From positions 4,712,001 to 4,776,000 of the forward strand of contig NZ_AP031498.1 of NCBI RefSeq assembly GCF_042854845.1: a DNA stretch of 64,000 nt, in the 5' to 3' direction. A program made the translations under genes and the position numbers. Positions within the stretch are counted from its first letter, which is position 1, and every line of letters starts with the position of its first letter. Shown one piece after another: positions 45,978 to 54,926 of this stretch. Below the pieces are notes generated by a model, which saw nothing but the letters and a program-made list of their open reading frames with translations, did no database searches and had not been told where the DNA came from. Source of the DNA: Maricurvus nonylphenolicus. Lineage in GTDB: Bacteria > Pseudomonadota > Gammaproteobacteria > Pseudomonadales > Cellvibrionaceae.

Positions 45978-46826
45978 TTATGAATTAGGTTTATTACGCG
46001 CAATAGTTTTCAAGCGATCCGAATAAGATGACAGAGCGTCACGATCCACGTTTTTATAAAGCTTAGATTCGCCCGCAGCCCTTTTGATCAGGTTTTTAAT
46101 TCGAACAGGTATCATTTGAGCTAGAACATAAACCAATTTCATGTACCCAGGTAGCACAGTATATAAACGTGGCTTCTCCAAAGTAGCCACGATACTATCT
46201 GCAACATCTTTTGGATCTAAGGTAGGCATTAACCCCTTTGTCGATTCATCTGTTCCAGATGCTAATTCAGTACGCACTCTTGAGGGCAAAACCAGAGAAA
46301 AATTAATATCACTTTCCCGAAATTCAGCTGCTACCGATTCAGTTAAACCTACAACAGCAAATTTCGTGGCCACGTAGAAGGAGTAACCCGGAAGAGCAAA
46401 TCGCCCCATGAGAGAAGACACATTGACAATATGCCCGGCATTTCTGTCCTTCATAGCAGGCAGAGCAGCACGCATTCCATTTATCACACCACGGAGATTG
46501 ATATCTAGAGCTGCATCTGCAAGAGCATCATCCTCATCCAAAAAAGTATTCTTCGGCATGATACCAGCATTGTTTACCAATGCATGCACTGGCCCTAAAT
46601 TATCCCTGGTACTATCTAGAAAATTACTGAAAGATGCCTGATCTCTAACATCGAGATAACATCCGTGTGCACCAATCTCCTTAGCAACTATTTCAACACC
46701 TTCAGCATCTACGTCTCCAATACTCACTTTGGCGCCTTTTGCTATAAGTGCTTTCGCAGTTTCTAGACCTATACCCCGAGCACCACCCGTGATTGCTACA
46801 ACTTTCCCCTTTAGAGTAATGGCCAT
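45978..46826 (-). CDS. short-chain dehydrogenase/reductase
   Basis: SDR of 282 residues. TGGARGIGLETAKALIAKG (residues 14-32) is the cofactor motif, with NNAG, VNVSSLMGR and YVATKFAVVGLTESVA in order. The C-terminal tail (LKNLIKRAAGESKLYKN...) is longer than in FabG and basic. This resembles the DHRS/retinol-dehydrogenase-like SDRs that often oxidise steroids, terpenols or other lipophilic alcohols. AGAGGA sits before the ATG. It follows the OYE gene on the same strand by 93 bases. Confidence 0.92.
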   Translation of the reverse strand: MAITLKGKVVAITGGARGIGLETAKALIAKGAKVSIGDVDAEGVEIVAKEIGAHGCYLDVRDQASFSNFLDSTRDNLGPVHALVNNAGIMPKNTFLDEDDALADAALDINLRGVINGMRAALPAMKDRNAGHIVNVSSLMGRFALPGYSFYVATKFAVVGLTESVAAEFRESDINFSLVLPSRVRTELASGTDESTKGLMPTLDPKDVADSIVATLEKPRLYTVLPGYMKLVYVLAQMIPVRIKNLIKRAAGESKLYKNVDRDALSSYSDRLKTIARNKPNS

Positions 46827-46919
46827 ATCATATTCCTCTTAGTATCTTTACACATTTACTGATCTGGATATTTCTATAAGTAGCATCCAGTGATAATAAT
46901 TAATTTTAGAATAAGTATT

Positions 46920-48203
46920 TCAGCACTGTTCCCTAAGTTTTTGCTCACTTTCTCGGTAGCGTTTAGAAGAAGTTTTCGCAGACATCTGAGTATTAGCATA
47001 ACCATCGCTACCTAATTCTTGAATTCGGCAATTGAACCAGTGCATCTTACTAAAAGTGTCCAAAATACGAGCCAATTTAAAAAACTTTATAAAGGATAAC
47101 CACCAAGGGAAATACGACAGTGTGTTTTCATAACAAGGCAACTCAACCAATCCGGCAAGCAGTTTCTTTGGGGCGTCCGGCATGACACACATTGGTCTGG
47201 CTATACCAATCATATCCACACTGCCATCTGCAATAAGTTGCTGCATGGTCAGCTGTTTTCGAACTCCACCAGTGACCATTACAGGTATATTGATAGCAGC
47301 ACGTATTGAATCTGCAAAACCGGAAAAATAACCTTCTTTCCTTAACGTTGATTCTTCAGTTACATCCACCTCTTCACTTATAACACCTTCAGCCCCCAAA
47401 AGCTTGGGTTGTTCATAATTACCACCTGATATTTCCAGCAAATCGATACCAGCCTCTTCCAACCATTGCGCCACTTGCAGACTATCTTCAAACGTAAATC
47501 CGCTACGCTGAAAGTCAGTGCTATTTAACTTCACGGAAACAGGAAATTCTTTACCTACTGTATCTCTAACCTTAGCCACAACTTCCAATAGGAGTCGAGC
47601 CCTATTTTCAAGGCTTCCGCCATATCGGTCCTTGCGATGATTACTCTTTGGGCTCAGGAATTGAGAAAGTAGAAAACCATGAGCGGAGTGAATTTGAACA
47701 CCAGTAAACCCGGCTTCCTTCACAACTGATGCACTTGAAGCGAACTTTCCAATAACTTCAAATATTTCATCACGAGTCATTTCAACTGGCTGTCCAAAGA
47801 CATCGCCAGGCATATCAACCGGTATCGCTGAAGGTGCTTTAGGATTTTCATTCATGACTTTGGCGATCTGACGCCCGGGATGATTTAGCTGCGCCCAAAA
47901 ATGATTACCGCTTTTTTTACCGGCTTTTGCCCAGTTAGCTAACGCATTTCTCATTTGTGAACTTGGAGAACCATCAATAACAATATTGCGCATACGTTCG
48001 CGATGACCCGCATCAATCATGATATTGCCAGTTAATAGCAATCCTGCACCGCCTTCTGACCACAACCGATATAAATTTGCAAGTTCATCAGTAGGAACAC
48101 CACGTACGGTCGCAAGCCCTTCAGACATAGCTGATTTGGCTATACGATTGTCCAATATCTCACCACAAGGTAATGAAAGAGTTTGGTTTAACGGATTATT
48201 CAT
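46920..48203 (-). CDS. Old Yellow Enzyme family NADH:flavin oxidoreductase
   Basis: FMN ene-reductase of 427 residues. Motifs are HPGRQIA, VQIHSAHGFLLSQFLSPKSNHR in outline, RYGGSLENRARLLLEVV and VMVTGGVRK for phosphate binding. The N-terminal SLPCGEILDNRIAKSAMSEG is the usual OYE opening. It would reduce an activated C=C bond or isomerise an enone. A short extra C-terminal tail is present. It precedes the SDR gene and follows the TetR gene on the same strand, in the putative TetR-controlled set. Confidence 0.92.
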   Translation of the reverse strand: MNNPLNQTLSLPCGEILDNRIAKSAMSEGLATVRGVPTDELANLYRLWSEGGAGLLLTGNIMIDAGHRERMRNIVIDGSPSSQMRNALANWAKAGKKSGNHFWAQLNHPGRQIAKVMNENPKAPSAIPVDMPGDVFGQPVEMTRDEIFEVIGKFASSASVVKEAGFTGVQIHSAHGFLLSQFLSPKSNHRKDRYGGSLENRARLLLEVVAKVRDTVGKEFPVSVKLNSTDFQRSGFTFEDSLQVAQWLEEAGIDLLEISGGNYEQPKLLGAEGVISEEVDVTEESTLRKEGYFSGFADSIRAAINIPVMVTGGVRKQLTMQQLIADGSVDMIGIARPMCVMPDAPKKLLAGLVELPCYENTLSYFPWWLSFIKFFKLARILDTFSKMHWFNCRIQELGSDGYANTQMSAKTSSKRYRESEQKLREQC

Positions 48204-48250
48204 AATTCACTCACGTTACTCACAAGGCGATGCAGGTTAACACCACATAT

Positions 48251-48859
48251 TCAGGTTCGAAGGCTTTCGCACAGAGAATTGATCGCATACCCAACACTTT
48301 CTAGATCTATCTCGCGCTTATGTATGTAATATTGGAGAGCCACTCCTCGCAGCATTCCTATATACGCAATAGCAAAGGATTCGGCGTTTACAGAAGCTTT
48401 AATCTCGCCCATGCCTATTCCCCTTTCAATCAAGTTGACCAATGTTTTGCGCACTGTAAGGTCATACTCTTCAAATTCCGGCTGAATCTCTTTACAAGAG
48501 CAATGACTTTCTTGCATTAACCTAAAGTAAGCTAACATCAAATTGTCACAACGCTTCACATGCTTTAAGTAGATTGTTGTTACTGTGTTGATATCACCAA
48601 TTGCTGAATTACTATCTAATGCATGTAACTCTAGGTTCCTATCCCAAATGTCAAGAACCTTTTTGGCGACAGCCTTCATCAACCCGCTTTTGTTCTTAAA
48701 ACGGTGTACAACAACTCCGCTTGTATACCCAGCAAGCTTACCCACTTTATGAATCGACAGTGAAGATACGCCTTCACTTGCTATAAGTGCTATTGCGGCA
48801 TTGAAAACTGCTTCATCAGATTCAGCTACGCGTTCTGCTTGAGTTCGCTTTGACAACAT
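48251..48859 (-). CDS. TetR family transcriptional regulator
   Basis: Regulator of 202 residues with helix-turn-helix SLSIHKVGKLAGYTSGVVVHRFKNKSGLM in outline (residues 36-64) and a helical ligand domain. It opens a minus-strand run with the OYE and SDR genes. A diverged 18-bp ACAT...ATGT dyad lies 17 bases before its start codon. Closely related dyads sit upstream of the SDR–TonB operon and between the dehalogenase and thioesterase genes. This protein is the best candidate binder, by position and self-regulation logic. It is probably induced by a CoA-linked or free pathway intermediate. Confidence 0.92.
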   Translation of the reverse strand: MLSKRTQAERVAESDEAVFNAAIALIASEGVSSLSIHKVGKLAGYTSGVVVHRFKNKSGLMKAVAKKVLDIWDRNLELHALDSNSAIGDINTVTTIYLKHVKRCDNLMLAYFRLMQESHCSCKEIQPEFEEYDLTVRKTLVNLIERGIGMGEIKASVNAESFAIAYIGMLRGVALQYYIHKREIDLESVGYAINSLCESLRT

Positions 48860-48875
48860 TCATCCCTCATAAAAT

Positions 48876-48893
48876 ACATTTCAATCGTAATGT
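48876..48893. promoter_or_regulatory. diverged 18-bp dyad (operator 4) upstream of TetR
   Basis: ACATTTCAATCGTAATGT has the same length and the same ACAT/ATGT ends as the other three sites. Its outer arms TACATT/AATGTA are perfect. It is close enough to the TetR start for autoregulation. Confidence 0.5.
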
Positions 48894-48958
48894 ATGTTAG
48901 CACCAAGTTCCAAAATGGATCAATTCATGGCCATAGTTGATTCCTTCACTGCACTGAA

Positions 48959-49990
48959 TCAGGCACTTCTCCTAACATCCAAAATGGCTTTTACGCACTG
49001 CTCTGGCTGATCCTGCTGCAAAAAATGACCTGCATCACTAATAACCCGATGCTGTACATCACTACAGCCGGGAACGCTTTCCAAAAAGGGTTGGTCCCCT
49101 CCCGCAGTTACCGGATCACCATCAGAAAAAGCGCACATGAATGGTTTATCGAACTGACTTAAGCTTTCCCAAGCAGCTTTGTTCTCCTCAACCTCCATAT
49201 CGTCATGAAAGATAGGTACCAAACTAGGGAAAGTACGTGGGCCCTTCAAATAACTCTCATCCGGGAAAGGAGCACTATACGCTTGAGCTTCCATTTCACT
49301 CAGAGATTTATGTGCTGTTTTAGCCATAGTAAAACCGACATCTAAATCCTGACACTCTGCACAGAACTTTCTCCAATAAAGGAAGGGCGGCACTGGAGAA
49401 GATTTATCAAAATAGATATCTTTCAAGTTTTCAGCCCCTACAACCGGTAATGACTGATAAATTTCTCTCGCCGCATCGGTTAGCTCGACAGGAATTTTTC
49501 CAACAGGTAACGCACCATTAGCTAATACAACATGAGCAAATTGATCAGGGAAAGCTGCTACCAAGCGCAAGCCAATCAAGCTTCCCCAATCCTGAAAGAA
49601 AACGGTAACGTTATTGATATCTAACTGAGTTAGCCAATCACTCATCCATGTCACATGACGCGCATAAGTATAGTCTTCCGCTTTAGTCGGCTTATCAGAA
49701 CGGCCCATACCAACCAAATCTGGCGCAATGACTCGAAAGCCCTCATCCACCAGCAAGGGAATCATATGGCGGTATAGATAACACCAAGCAGGTTGGCCAT
49801 GCATCAACAGTACGACATCGCCATCAACCGGCCCCTCATCCAAATAGTGGACCCGTAGCTTGCCACCCTCAGTGTCATCAACATAAAGGTAGTTAGGTGC
49901 AAAGTTAAAATCGACCAGATTATCAAAACGGTCATCAGGGGTGCGCTTAAAGTCCATACGATAACTCATTGTTTTTATTGCATTATCCAA
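48959..49990 (-). CDS. haloalkane dehalogenase-like alpha/beta hydrolase
   Basis: Hydrolase of 343 residues. HGQPAWCYLYRHM carries the oxyanion/halide-region motif (HG-Q-P, residues 64-67). The nucleophile is Asp134 with halide-type Trp135 (FFQDWGSLIG). A late acid is in SDGDPVTAGG, and the catalytic His is in DAGHFLQQDQPEQ. These residues fit the HLD-I subfamily (DhlA/DhmA), so cleavage of a carbon-halogen bond is possible, although relatives also include epoxide or ester hydrolases. Start codons at 49990, 49969 or 49957 are all possible. A TetR-type palindrome lies upstream between it and the thioesterase gene. Confidence 0.88.
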   Translation of the reverse strand: MDNAIKTMSYRMDFKRTPDDRFDNLVDFNFAPNYLYVDDTEGGKLRVHYLDEGPVDGDVVLLMHGQPAWCYLYRHMIPLLVDEGFRVIAPDLVGMGRSDKPTKAEDYTYARHVTWMSDWLTQLDINNVTVFFQDWGSLIGLRLVAAFPDQFAHVVLANGALPVGKIPVELTDAAREIYQSLPVVGAENLKDIYFDKSSPVPPFLYWRKFCAECQDLDVGFTMAKTAHKSLSEMEAQAYSAPFPDESYLKGPRTFPSLVPIFHDDMEVEENKAAWESLSQFDKPFMCAFSDGDPVTAGGDQPFLESVPGCSDVQHRVISDAGHFLQQDQPEQCVKAILDVRRSA

Positions 49991-50089
49991 AGGTAAAGCT
50001 GCACTTTGATGGCAGCGTTGTTACCGTTCACTCAAGAGTAATATGCAAATATCAGATTGGGAAACTCAGTAAACTGTAACCACAATAAA

Positions 50090-50107
50090 ACATAATGACC
50101 ATTATGT
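50090..50107. promoter_or_regulatory. 18-bp palindrome (operator 3) between dehalogenase and thioesterase genes
   Basis: ACATAATGACCATTATGT, identical to operator 1 with several identical flanking bases on each side. It is about 100 bases from both divergent start codons, so it could control both genes. Confidence 0.7.
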
Positions 50108-50214
50108 AAATAGCAAAATGAACTGTATACTGTGCTAACACTTTGATTTCAAAGTTACCTGCCAAGGCAAGGTAATCAGGAGTCAATAGACTGTAACTAT
50201 AGGAGGTTTTGAGC

Positions 50215-50604
50215 ATGCATTTTGAAACGGTCATTAAGCCTAAATTCGGTGAACTGGATGTATTAGGCCACATAAACAACGTTGCCATACTGGATTGGCT
50301 ACAAGAGGCTCGTTGGCAGTTTTACCGGGAGGTTTTTGACTTTAGATTGCAGCTTGTCTCTGTCAGGGCAGAGATCGACTACCACGCTCAGATTACTATT
50401 GAGAATGATGTGACTATTAAAACCTGGGTAGAATCTATAGGTAACTCATCCATTAAATTTAGCCATCAGGTCTTGCAATCAGATCAGCTGTGCTCATCCT
50501 CTCTGGCAACGATGGTTCTCTATGACAGCCAGGAACAATGTTCTGCAAACATTGATGATGAAACTCGAACCAAACTTAAAAGATTTATGCCTAATATAAA
50601 GTAA
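50215..50604 (+). CDS. hot-dog fold acyl-CoA thioesterase-like protein
   Basis: Protein of 129 residues of the 4-hydroxybenzoyl-CoA/YbgC-like thioesterase type. Opening motif is KPKFGELDVLGHINNVAILDWLQEAR, with Asp-x-x-x-His-Asn-Asn placed as in the family. ATG 50215 is preceded by AGGAGG with 8 bases of spacing, so the TTG at 50209 is not needed. It would hydrolyse an acyl-CoA, possibly to save CoA or release a dead-end intermediate. It is divergent from the dehalogenase-like gene and shares its operator region. Confidence 0.88.
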   Translation: MHFETVIKPKFGELDVLGHINNVAILDWLQEARWQFYREVFDFRLQLVSVRAEIDYHAQITIENDVTIKTWVESIGNSSIKFSHQVLQSDQLCSSSLATMVLYDSQEQCSANIDDETRTKLKRFMPNIK

Positions 50605-50623
50605 TTACAACTAAACGGCACAC

Positions 50624-50710
50624 ATGACTGAAACCCAACAATTAGAAATATTCAGTCAGGCATTGCGTGAGATATATGTTAATCGCTTCTACAAAGAGCA
50701 GAAGTTATAA
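50624..50710 (+). CDS. possible 28-residue small ORF or gene remnant
   Basis: ATG 50624 to TAA 50710 encodes a short helical peptide (TETQQLEIFSQALREIYVN), 19 bases after the thioesterase stop. It has no good ribosome site and no relative that I recognise. It may be the beginning of a lost gene. The rest of the 50.6-50.78 kb gap holds nothing. Confidence 0.25.
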   Translation: MTETQQLEIFSQALREIYVNRFYKEQKL

Positions 50711-50781
50711 CAATAAAATACCAATGCCTTGTCAAACCTTGTAGTTTTTGTAACTGATAAAGTCAGAGAGCATTCAATTTT

Positions 50782-51789
50782 TTAGATTTCCACCACAATC
50801 TTGCCAAAATGCTCGCCCAGTTCCTGATATTGAAATGCCTCTCCTAACTCAGAAAGACCAAAGCTCTGATCAATCACAGGTTTAATGCCAGAAGCGTTAT
50901 ATGCACTGACCATATCCGACTGCATTTTTTGACTGCCGACGGCAATACCTGTGATATGGAGATTCTTTTGGAAAATGGTTGGCAGAGAAATTCTCGCCTT
51001 AAAACCTCCAAGAACACCGATTAAGGATACATTACCATCGATTCTGGCTGCCGCGACTGACTGGCTGAGTGTGGCCTCACCTCCCACATCCAGCACATGA
51101 TCCACACCGCCTGAGGATAAACGATTTACCGTTTTACCCCATTTCGGATCCTCACGATAATTGATCAACTCATCCGCCCCGAGTGCTTTCAGCTGCTCAA
51201 GCTTATGGTCCGATGATGATGTTGCAAATACAAATGCACCCGATGCTTTGGCAATCTGTAGGGCTGCAATAGACATTCCTCCGGTACCCTCAATCAGTAC
51301 CGTATCACCGGCTTTTAGGCCGCCCTCCTCAACCAGGGCACGCCAAGCTGTTAATGCTGCACATGGTAGGGTCGCGGCTTCGGTAAACTCAAGATGATCG
51401 GGCATGGCTGTTAGCGCATTTGCAGGAAGACAAGTATATTCGCTAGCACAACCATCGACGGTTTCACCCAAAATTGCCGACATTTTTTCCAGCGATGGTC
51501 GTCCGTCCAACCAATTGGGGAAGAACACAGACATAACTTTATCGCCAGGGCGCCACTGAGTTACACCTTCACCCACAGCAACAACTTCTCCAGCACCATC
51601 AGACATGGGAACTCGCCCATTAGCGACAGGCAATAAACCACTCGCGACTAAATAATCATGAAAGTTTAATGACGTAGCTCGCCATCTAACCAACACCTTA
51701 CCCGGCACAACCTGAGGTTGTTCTATGTCAGTTAGAGATAAATTCTCAATACCGCCAGGCTTCTTGATCTCAATAGTTTTCACAATCAC
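50782..51789 (-). CDS. zinc-free MDR oxidoreductase
   Basis: Medium-chain oxidoreductase of 335 residues. The N-terminal segment LNFHDYLVASGLLPVANGRVPM lacks the catalytic zinc Cys. The cofactor site is IEGTGGMSIAALQIAKA (about 164-180). It belongs with quinone-reductase/enoyl-reductase-like MDRs. GTG 51789 is a possible start, but GTG 51783 has AAAGGT at a better distance. It is the last gene of the ligase–kinase–SDR–ACAD operon, 4 bases after the ACAD stop. Reduction of an enone or enoyl intermediate in that pathway is likely. Confidence 0.9.
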   Translation of the reverse strand: MIVKTIEIKKPGGIENLSLTDIEQPQVVPGKVLVRWRATSLNFHDYLVASGLLPVANGRVPMSDGAGEVVAVGEGVTQWRPGDKVMSVFFPNWLDGRPSLEKMSAILGETVDGCASEYTCLPANALTAMPDHLEFTEAATLPCAALTAWRALVEEGGLKAGDTVLIEGTGGMSIAALQIAKASGAFVFATSSSDHKLEQLKALGADELINYREDPKWGKTVNRLSSGGVDHVLDVGGEATLSQSVAAARIDGNVSLIGVLGGFKARISLPTIFQKNLHITGIAVGSQKMQSDMVSAYNASGIKPVIDQSFGLSELGEAFQYQELGEHFGKIVVEI

Positions 51790-51793
51790 ACCT

Positions 51794-53044
51794 TTACAAT
51801 CGATTTGGGGGCGTTAAGTACACCGAGGCCTGCCCGTGTGACTTCTGATGCTTTTTAATTTCCATACGCGCAATGGAATGCAGGTGCACCTCATCTGGAC
51901 CGTCAGCAATGCGTAAACTACGCCCGGCACCATAGATATCAGCAAGAGGTGTATCGGGTGTCAACCCCATTGCACCAAATACCTGTATTGCTCGATCAGC
52001 CACAGTAGCCAGTACTGACGGCACCAGCGCCTTAATCATTGCAATTTCCTTACGAGCTTCCTTAATGCCCACATTATCCATCATCCATGCAGCCTTCAAT
52101 ACCAAGAGTCTTGCCTGATCAATCTCAATACGTGAGCGAGCAATCCATTCTCCAACACTTCCGTGTTGATATAAATATTTACCAAACGTTTTACGCTCTT
52201 GCGCGCGCTCTACCATTAATTCCAGCGCGACTTCCGCGGCCCCAAGCGAACGCATACAGTGATGAATCCTTCCCGGCCCCAGTCTCGCCTGGGCTAAAGC
52301 AAAACCACTGCCCTCTTCTCCCAACAAGTTACCTACTGGGACACGTACATTTTTGAATACAACTTCACAGTGCCCTTCTGGGGAATGATGGTTAAGCACA
52401 TTGGTATTACGAACTACCTCCAACCCTGGTGTATCCTGTGCAACCAACACCATACTCTGCTGTTGGTAACTATCGGCTGATGGATCGGTTTTCCCCATAA
52501 CAATAAACAGCTTGCAATTGGGGTGCGAGGCATTGGTGGTAAACCACTTGCGGCCATTAATCACATATTCATCTCCCTCACGGGTAATCAACGTGGTGAT
52601 ATTGGTCGCATCGGAAGAGGCTACATCAGGCTCAGTCATACAGAAAGCAGAACGGATATCGCCATCTAGTAGCGGTTTCAACCACTTTTCTCGCTGCTCG
52701 GGAGAGGCAAACATATGCAGCAATTCCATATTGCCAGTATCAGGCGCGTTACAATTAAATACTTCCGCGGCCCAGCTGACTCTTCCCGTAATTTCTGCGA
52801 TAGGGGCATATTCCAGATTCGTTAAACGCGTACCAGGCTCATCATCCTTAAGGTGCGGTAAAAATAAGTTCCACAGGCCTTCTGACTTAGCCAGGGCTTT
52901 TAAATCTTCCATAAAAGATACTGGATAGGTTCCCGCATGAACTTCTTCATTGTATTGACGTATACGTGGAACAATATGTTTATCCATAAACATGCTGACT
53001 TTTTGACATAAATCCTCTGTTTTCTTGGAATATGCAAAGTCCAT
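51794..53044 (-). CDS. ACAD10/ACAD11-type (LvaC-like) acyl-CoA dehydrogenase
   Basis: Protein of 416 residues with signatures of the ACAD10/11 branch rather than ordinary acyl-CoA dehydrogenases: FNCNAPDTGNMELLH (96-110), FCMTEPDVASSDATNI (134-149) and RIADGPDEVHLHSIARME near the end. In that branch the enzyme acts with an APH-type kinase on 4-hydroxyacyl-CoA. The kinase makes the 4-phosphoryl ester and the flavoenzyme eliminates phosphate to an enoyl-CoA. Here the kinase is a separate gene at 53860-54915 with an SDR between. It resembles LvaC of the P. putida levulinate pathway. The specific substrate is unproven. Confidence 0.9.
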   Translation of the reverse strand: MDFAYSKKTEDLCQKVSMFMDKHIVPRIRQYNEEVHAGTYPVSFMEDLKALAKSEGLWNLFLPHLKDDEPGTRLTNLEYAPIAEITGRVSWAAEVFNCNAPDTGNMELLHMFASPEQREKWLKPLLDGDIRSAFCMTEPDVASSDATNITTLITREGDEYVINGRKWFTTNASHPNCKLFIVMGKTDPSADSYQQQSMVLVAQDTPGLEVVRNTNVLNHHSPEGHCEVVFKNVRVPVGNLLGEEGSGFALAQARLGPGRIHHCMRSLGAAEVALELMVERAQERKTFGKYLYQHGSVGEWIARSRIEIDQARLLVLKAAWMMDNVGIKEARKEIAMIKALVPSVLATVADRAIQVFGAMGLTPDTPLADIYGAGRSLRIADGPDEVHLHSIARMEIKKHQKSHGQASVYLTPPNRL

Positions 53045-53095
53045 AATTCACCTCATTCTATTTCTACTAGTCTTTTGATGAAAAACCAAGAATTT

Positions 53096-53857
53096 CTAAA
53101 TGGTCACGCCACCATCCACTACAATGCACTCCCCCGTCGTATAGGAAGACGCATCAGACGCTAAATAAAGAACCGTTCCAGCCATTTCTTCAGGCATAGC
53201 ATGGCGCTGTAGCGGAATCATTGAAGTGACTTTTTCAGTCATTCTCTCGTCATCAAATAACGCACTGGCAAATTTTGTCTTAGTCAGTCCCGGTAATATA
53301 GCATTCACCCGTATACCGAATTGAGCACACTCTTTGGCAAACGCTTTGGTCATATTGACTACGGCGGCTTTAGTTACCGAATAGATTCCCTGCATAAATT
53401 GAGGCTGCAGAGCGCCGATAGACGCCGTATTAACGATAGCACCACCACTTTGCTCACGCATGATCTTGCCCGCTTCAACGGACATGAAGAAATATCCGCG
53501 AATATTGACTTCTATCGTCTTGTTATAAGCCCCAAGATCGGTATCAAGAATATGGCCGAAATAGGGATTCGTCGCCGCATTGTTTACCAAAATATCCAGG
53601 CGCGAGTGATGCTGCTTTATATATTCAAAAATTGCGCCTATCTGATCCATATCGCCAACATGGCAAGCATAGGCTTCGGCACTTCCACCAGCCTCAGTAA
53701 TCGCATTGGCAACAGCCTGACAATCCTCGATCTTGCGACTGGACACAATCACATGAGCCCCCTGCCCAGCCAATAACTTGGCGATAGCCTCCCCGATACC
53801 ACGGCTAGCCCCTGTTACCAAAGCGACTTTTCCTGTTAAATTAAATAATTCTGACAT
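53096..53857 (-). CDS. DHRS4-like short-chain dehydrogenase/reductase
   Basis: SDR of 253 residues. TGASRGIGEAIAKLLAGQG cofactor motif, SSRK after the second strand (NADP preference), NNAATNPYFG, VNTASIGALQ and YSVTKAAVVNMTKAFAKEC. The NNAATNP-y segment is typical of DHRS4-type and related bacterial SDRs. In lva-like operons an SDR (LvaD) reduces the 4-oxo group to the 4-hydroxyacyl-CoA. The position between the kinase and dehydrogenase genes fits that step. This is an inference from order, not from any substrate residue. Confidence 0.9.
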   Translation of the reverse strand: MSELFNLTGKVALVTGASRGIGEAIAKLLAGQGAHVIVSSRKIEDCQAVANAITEAGGSAEAYACHVGDMDQIGAIFEYIKQHHSRLDILVNNAATNPYFGHILDTDLGAYNKTIEVNIRGYFFMSVEAGKIMREQSGGAIVNTASIGALQPQFMQGIYSVTKAAVVNMTKAFAKECAQFGIRVNAILPGLTKTKFASALFDDERMTEKVTSMIPLQRHAMPEEMAGTVLYLASDASSYTTGECIVVDGGVTI

Positions 53858-53859
53858 CT

Positions 53860-54915
53860 TTATTTACCTTCTGAATGTATTACAGACATAGCCATTGCAG
53901 CCAACGGCTCAGCACCTACAACCATTGCCTTATCGCTGGATGCACTGCCATCTAGTGCTCGTTTCAGTATTCCCTGCGCTAACGCAGCCAAACGGAAAAA
54001 TGAAAAAGCTATATAGAAGTGCCAATTATCGATAGCATCAATGCTACGCAATTTGCAGTAATAACTGACCATTTCTTCTTCGCTGGGTATACCTAATGCA
54101 TCCCGATCGATTCCTGTTAATCCTGGAACCGGACTTTGATTAGGTAAGCGCATACACGCACAAAAAAACGCTAAATCCGCCAGCGGATGCCCTAAGGTTG
54201 ACAACTCCCAATCCAACACGGCCAGACCTCTAGCTTTACCTTGAGCGAATATCACATTATCCATACGGTAATCGCCGTGCACTAAACTCACTTGGCCGTC
54301 ATCAGCAGGACAGTTATCCGACAACCAGGTGATTAATTCTTCCATCACCTGCACGTGTTGCGTTTCGGAAGATCGATACTGCATGGTCCAGAGCCCAATC
54401 TGGCGCTCAAAATAATTTCCTGGGCGCCCATAGTTACCCAACCCCACAGTGTCAACATCAACGTTATGCATCGCAGCCAGCATACGTATCATTTCATCAA
54501 AATAATCCGCTCGTTGCGCTGGCGCTAGCTCAGGTAATGCTGGATCCCAGAAGATTTGTCCCTCTTCATAACTCATGACATAGAACATGGAGTCAATAAC
54601 ATCTGGATCTTCACAGAGATGATAGGCCCTCGCCACAGGGACAGCTGTATCGGCTAAGGCTTTTAAAACACGATACTCTCTGTCAACTGCATGCGCTGAC
54701 TTTAATAGTTTTCCTGGGGGCTGACGGCGTAATACATAGTGACCACTTTCAGCCGTTAACAAAAACGTGGGGTTTGATTGACCTCCTGAGAATTTTTTTG
54801 CTGTTAACGGCCCTTTAAAACCATCAATATGGGCTTCAAGATAAAGACCCAACCTATCGACATCTAAATGATGGTTCTCTTTATTCGATGCCTTCCCTTC
54901 AATCTGGTTAACCAT
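53860..54915 (-). CDS. APH-fold acyl-CoA kinase (LvaA/ACAD10-11 N-domain type)
   Basis: Phosphotransferase of 351 residues. The N-lobe has FSGGQSNPTFLL and YVLRRQPPGKLLKSAHAVDREYRVL in outline, the signature shared with the kinase part of ACAD10/11 and with LvaA. The catalytic loop is HGDYRMDN (His213, Asp215, Asn220) and the metal-binding Asp235 is in LDWELS. It is therefore likely to be active and to phosphorylate the hydroxyl of a hydroxyacyl-CoA. It lies 11 bases after the ligase and 2 bases before the SDR. No LvaB-like small partner gene is seen, which differs from the P. putida operon. Confidence 0.9.
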   Translation of the reverse strand: MVNQIEGKASNKENHHLDVDRLGLYLEAHIDGFKGPLTAKKFSGGQSNPTFLLTAESGHYVLRRQPPGKLLKSAHAVDREYRVLKALADTAVPVARAYHLCEDPDVIDSMFYVMSYEEGQIFWDPALPELAPAQRADYFDEMIRMLAAMHNVDVDTVGLGNYGRPGNYFERQIGLWTMQYRSSETQHVQVMEELITWLSDNCPADDGQVSLVHGDYRMDNVIFAQGKARGLAVLDWELSTLGHPLADLAFFCACMRLPNQSPVPGLTGIDRDALGIPSEEEMVSYYCKLRSIDAIDNWHFYIAFSFFRLAALAQGILKRALDGSASSDKAMVVGAEPLAAMAMSVIHSEGK

Positions 54916-54926
54916 AACAATACCGT

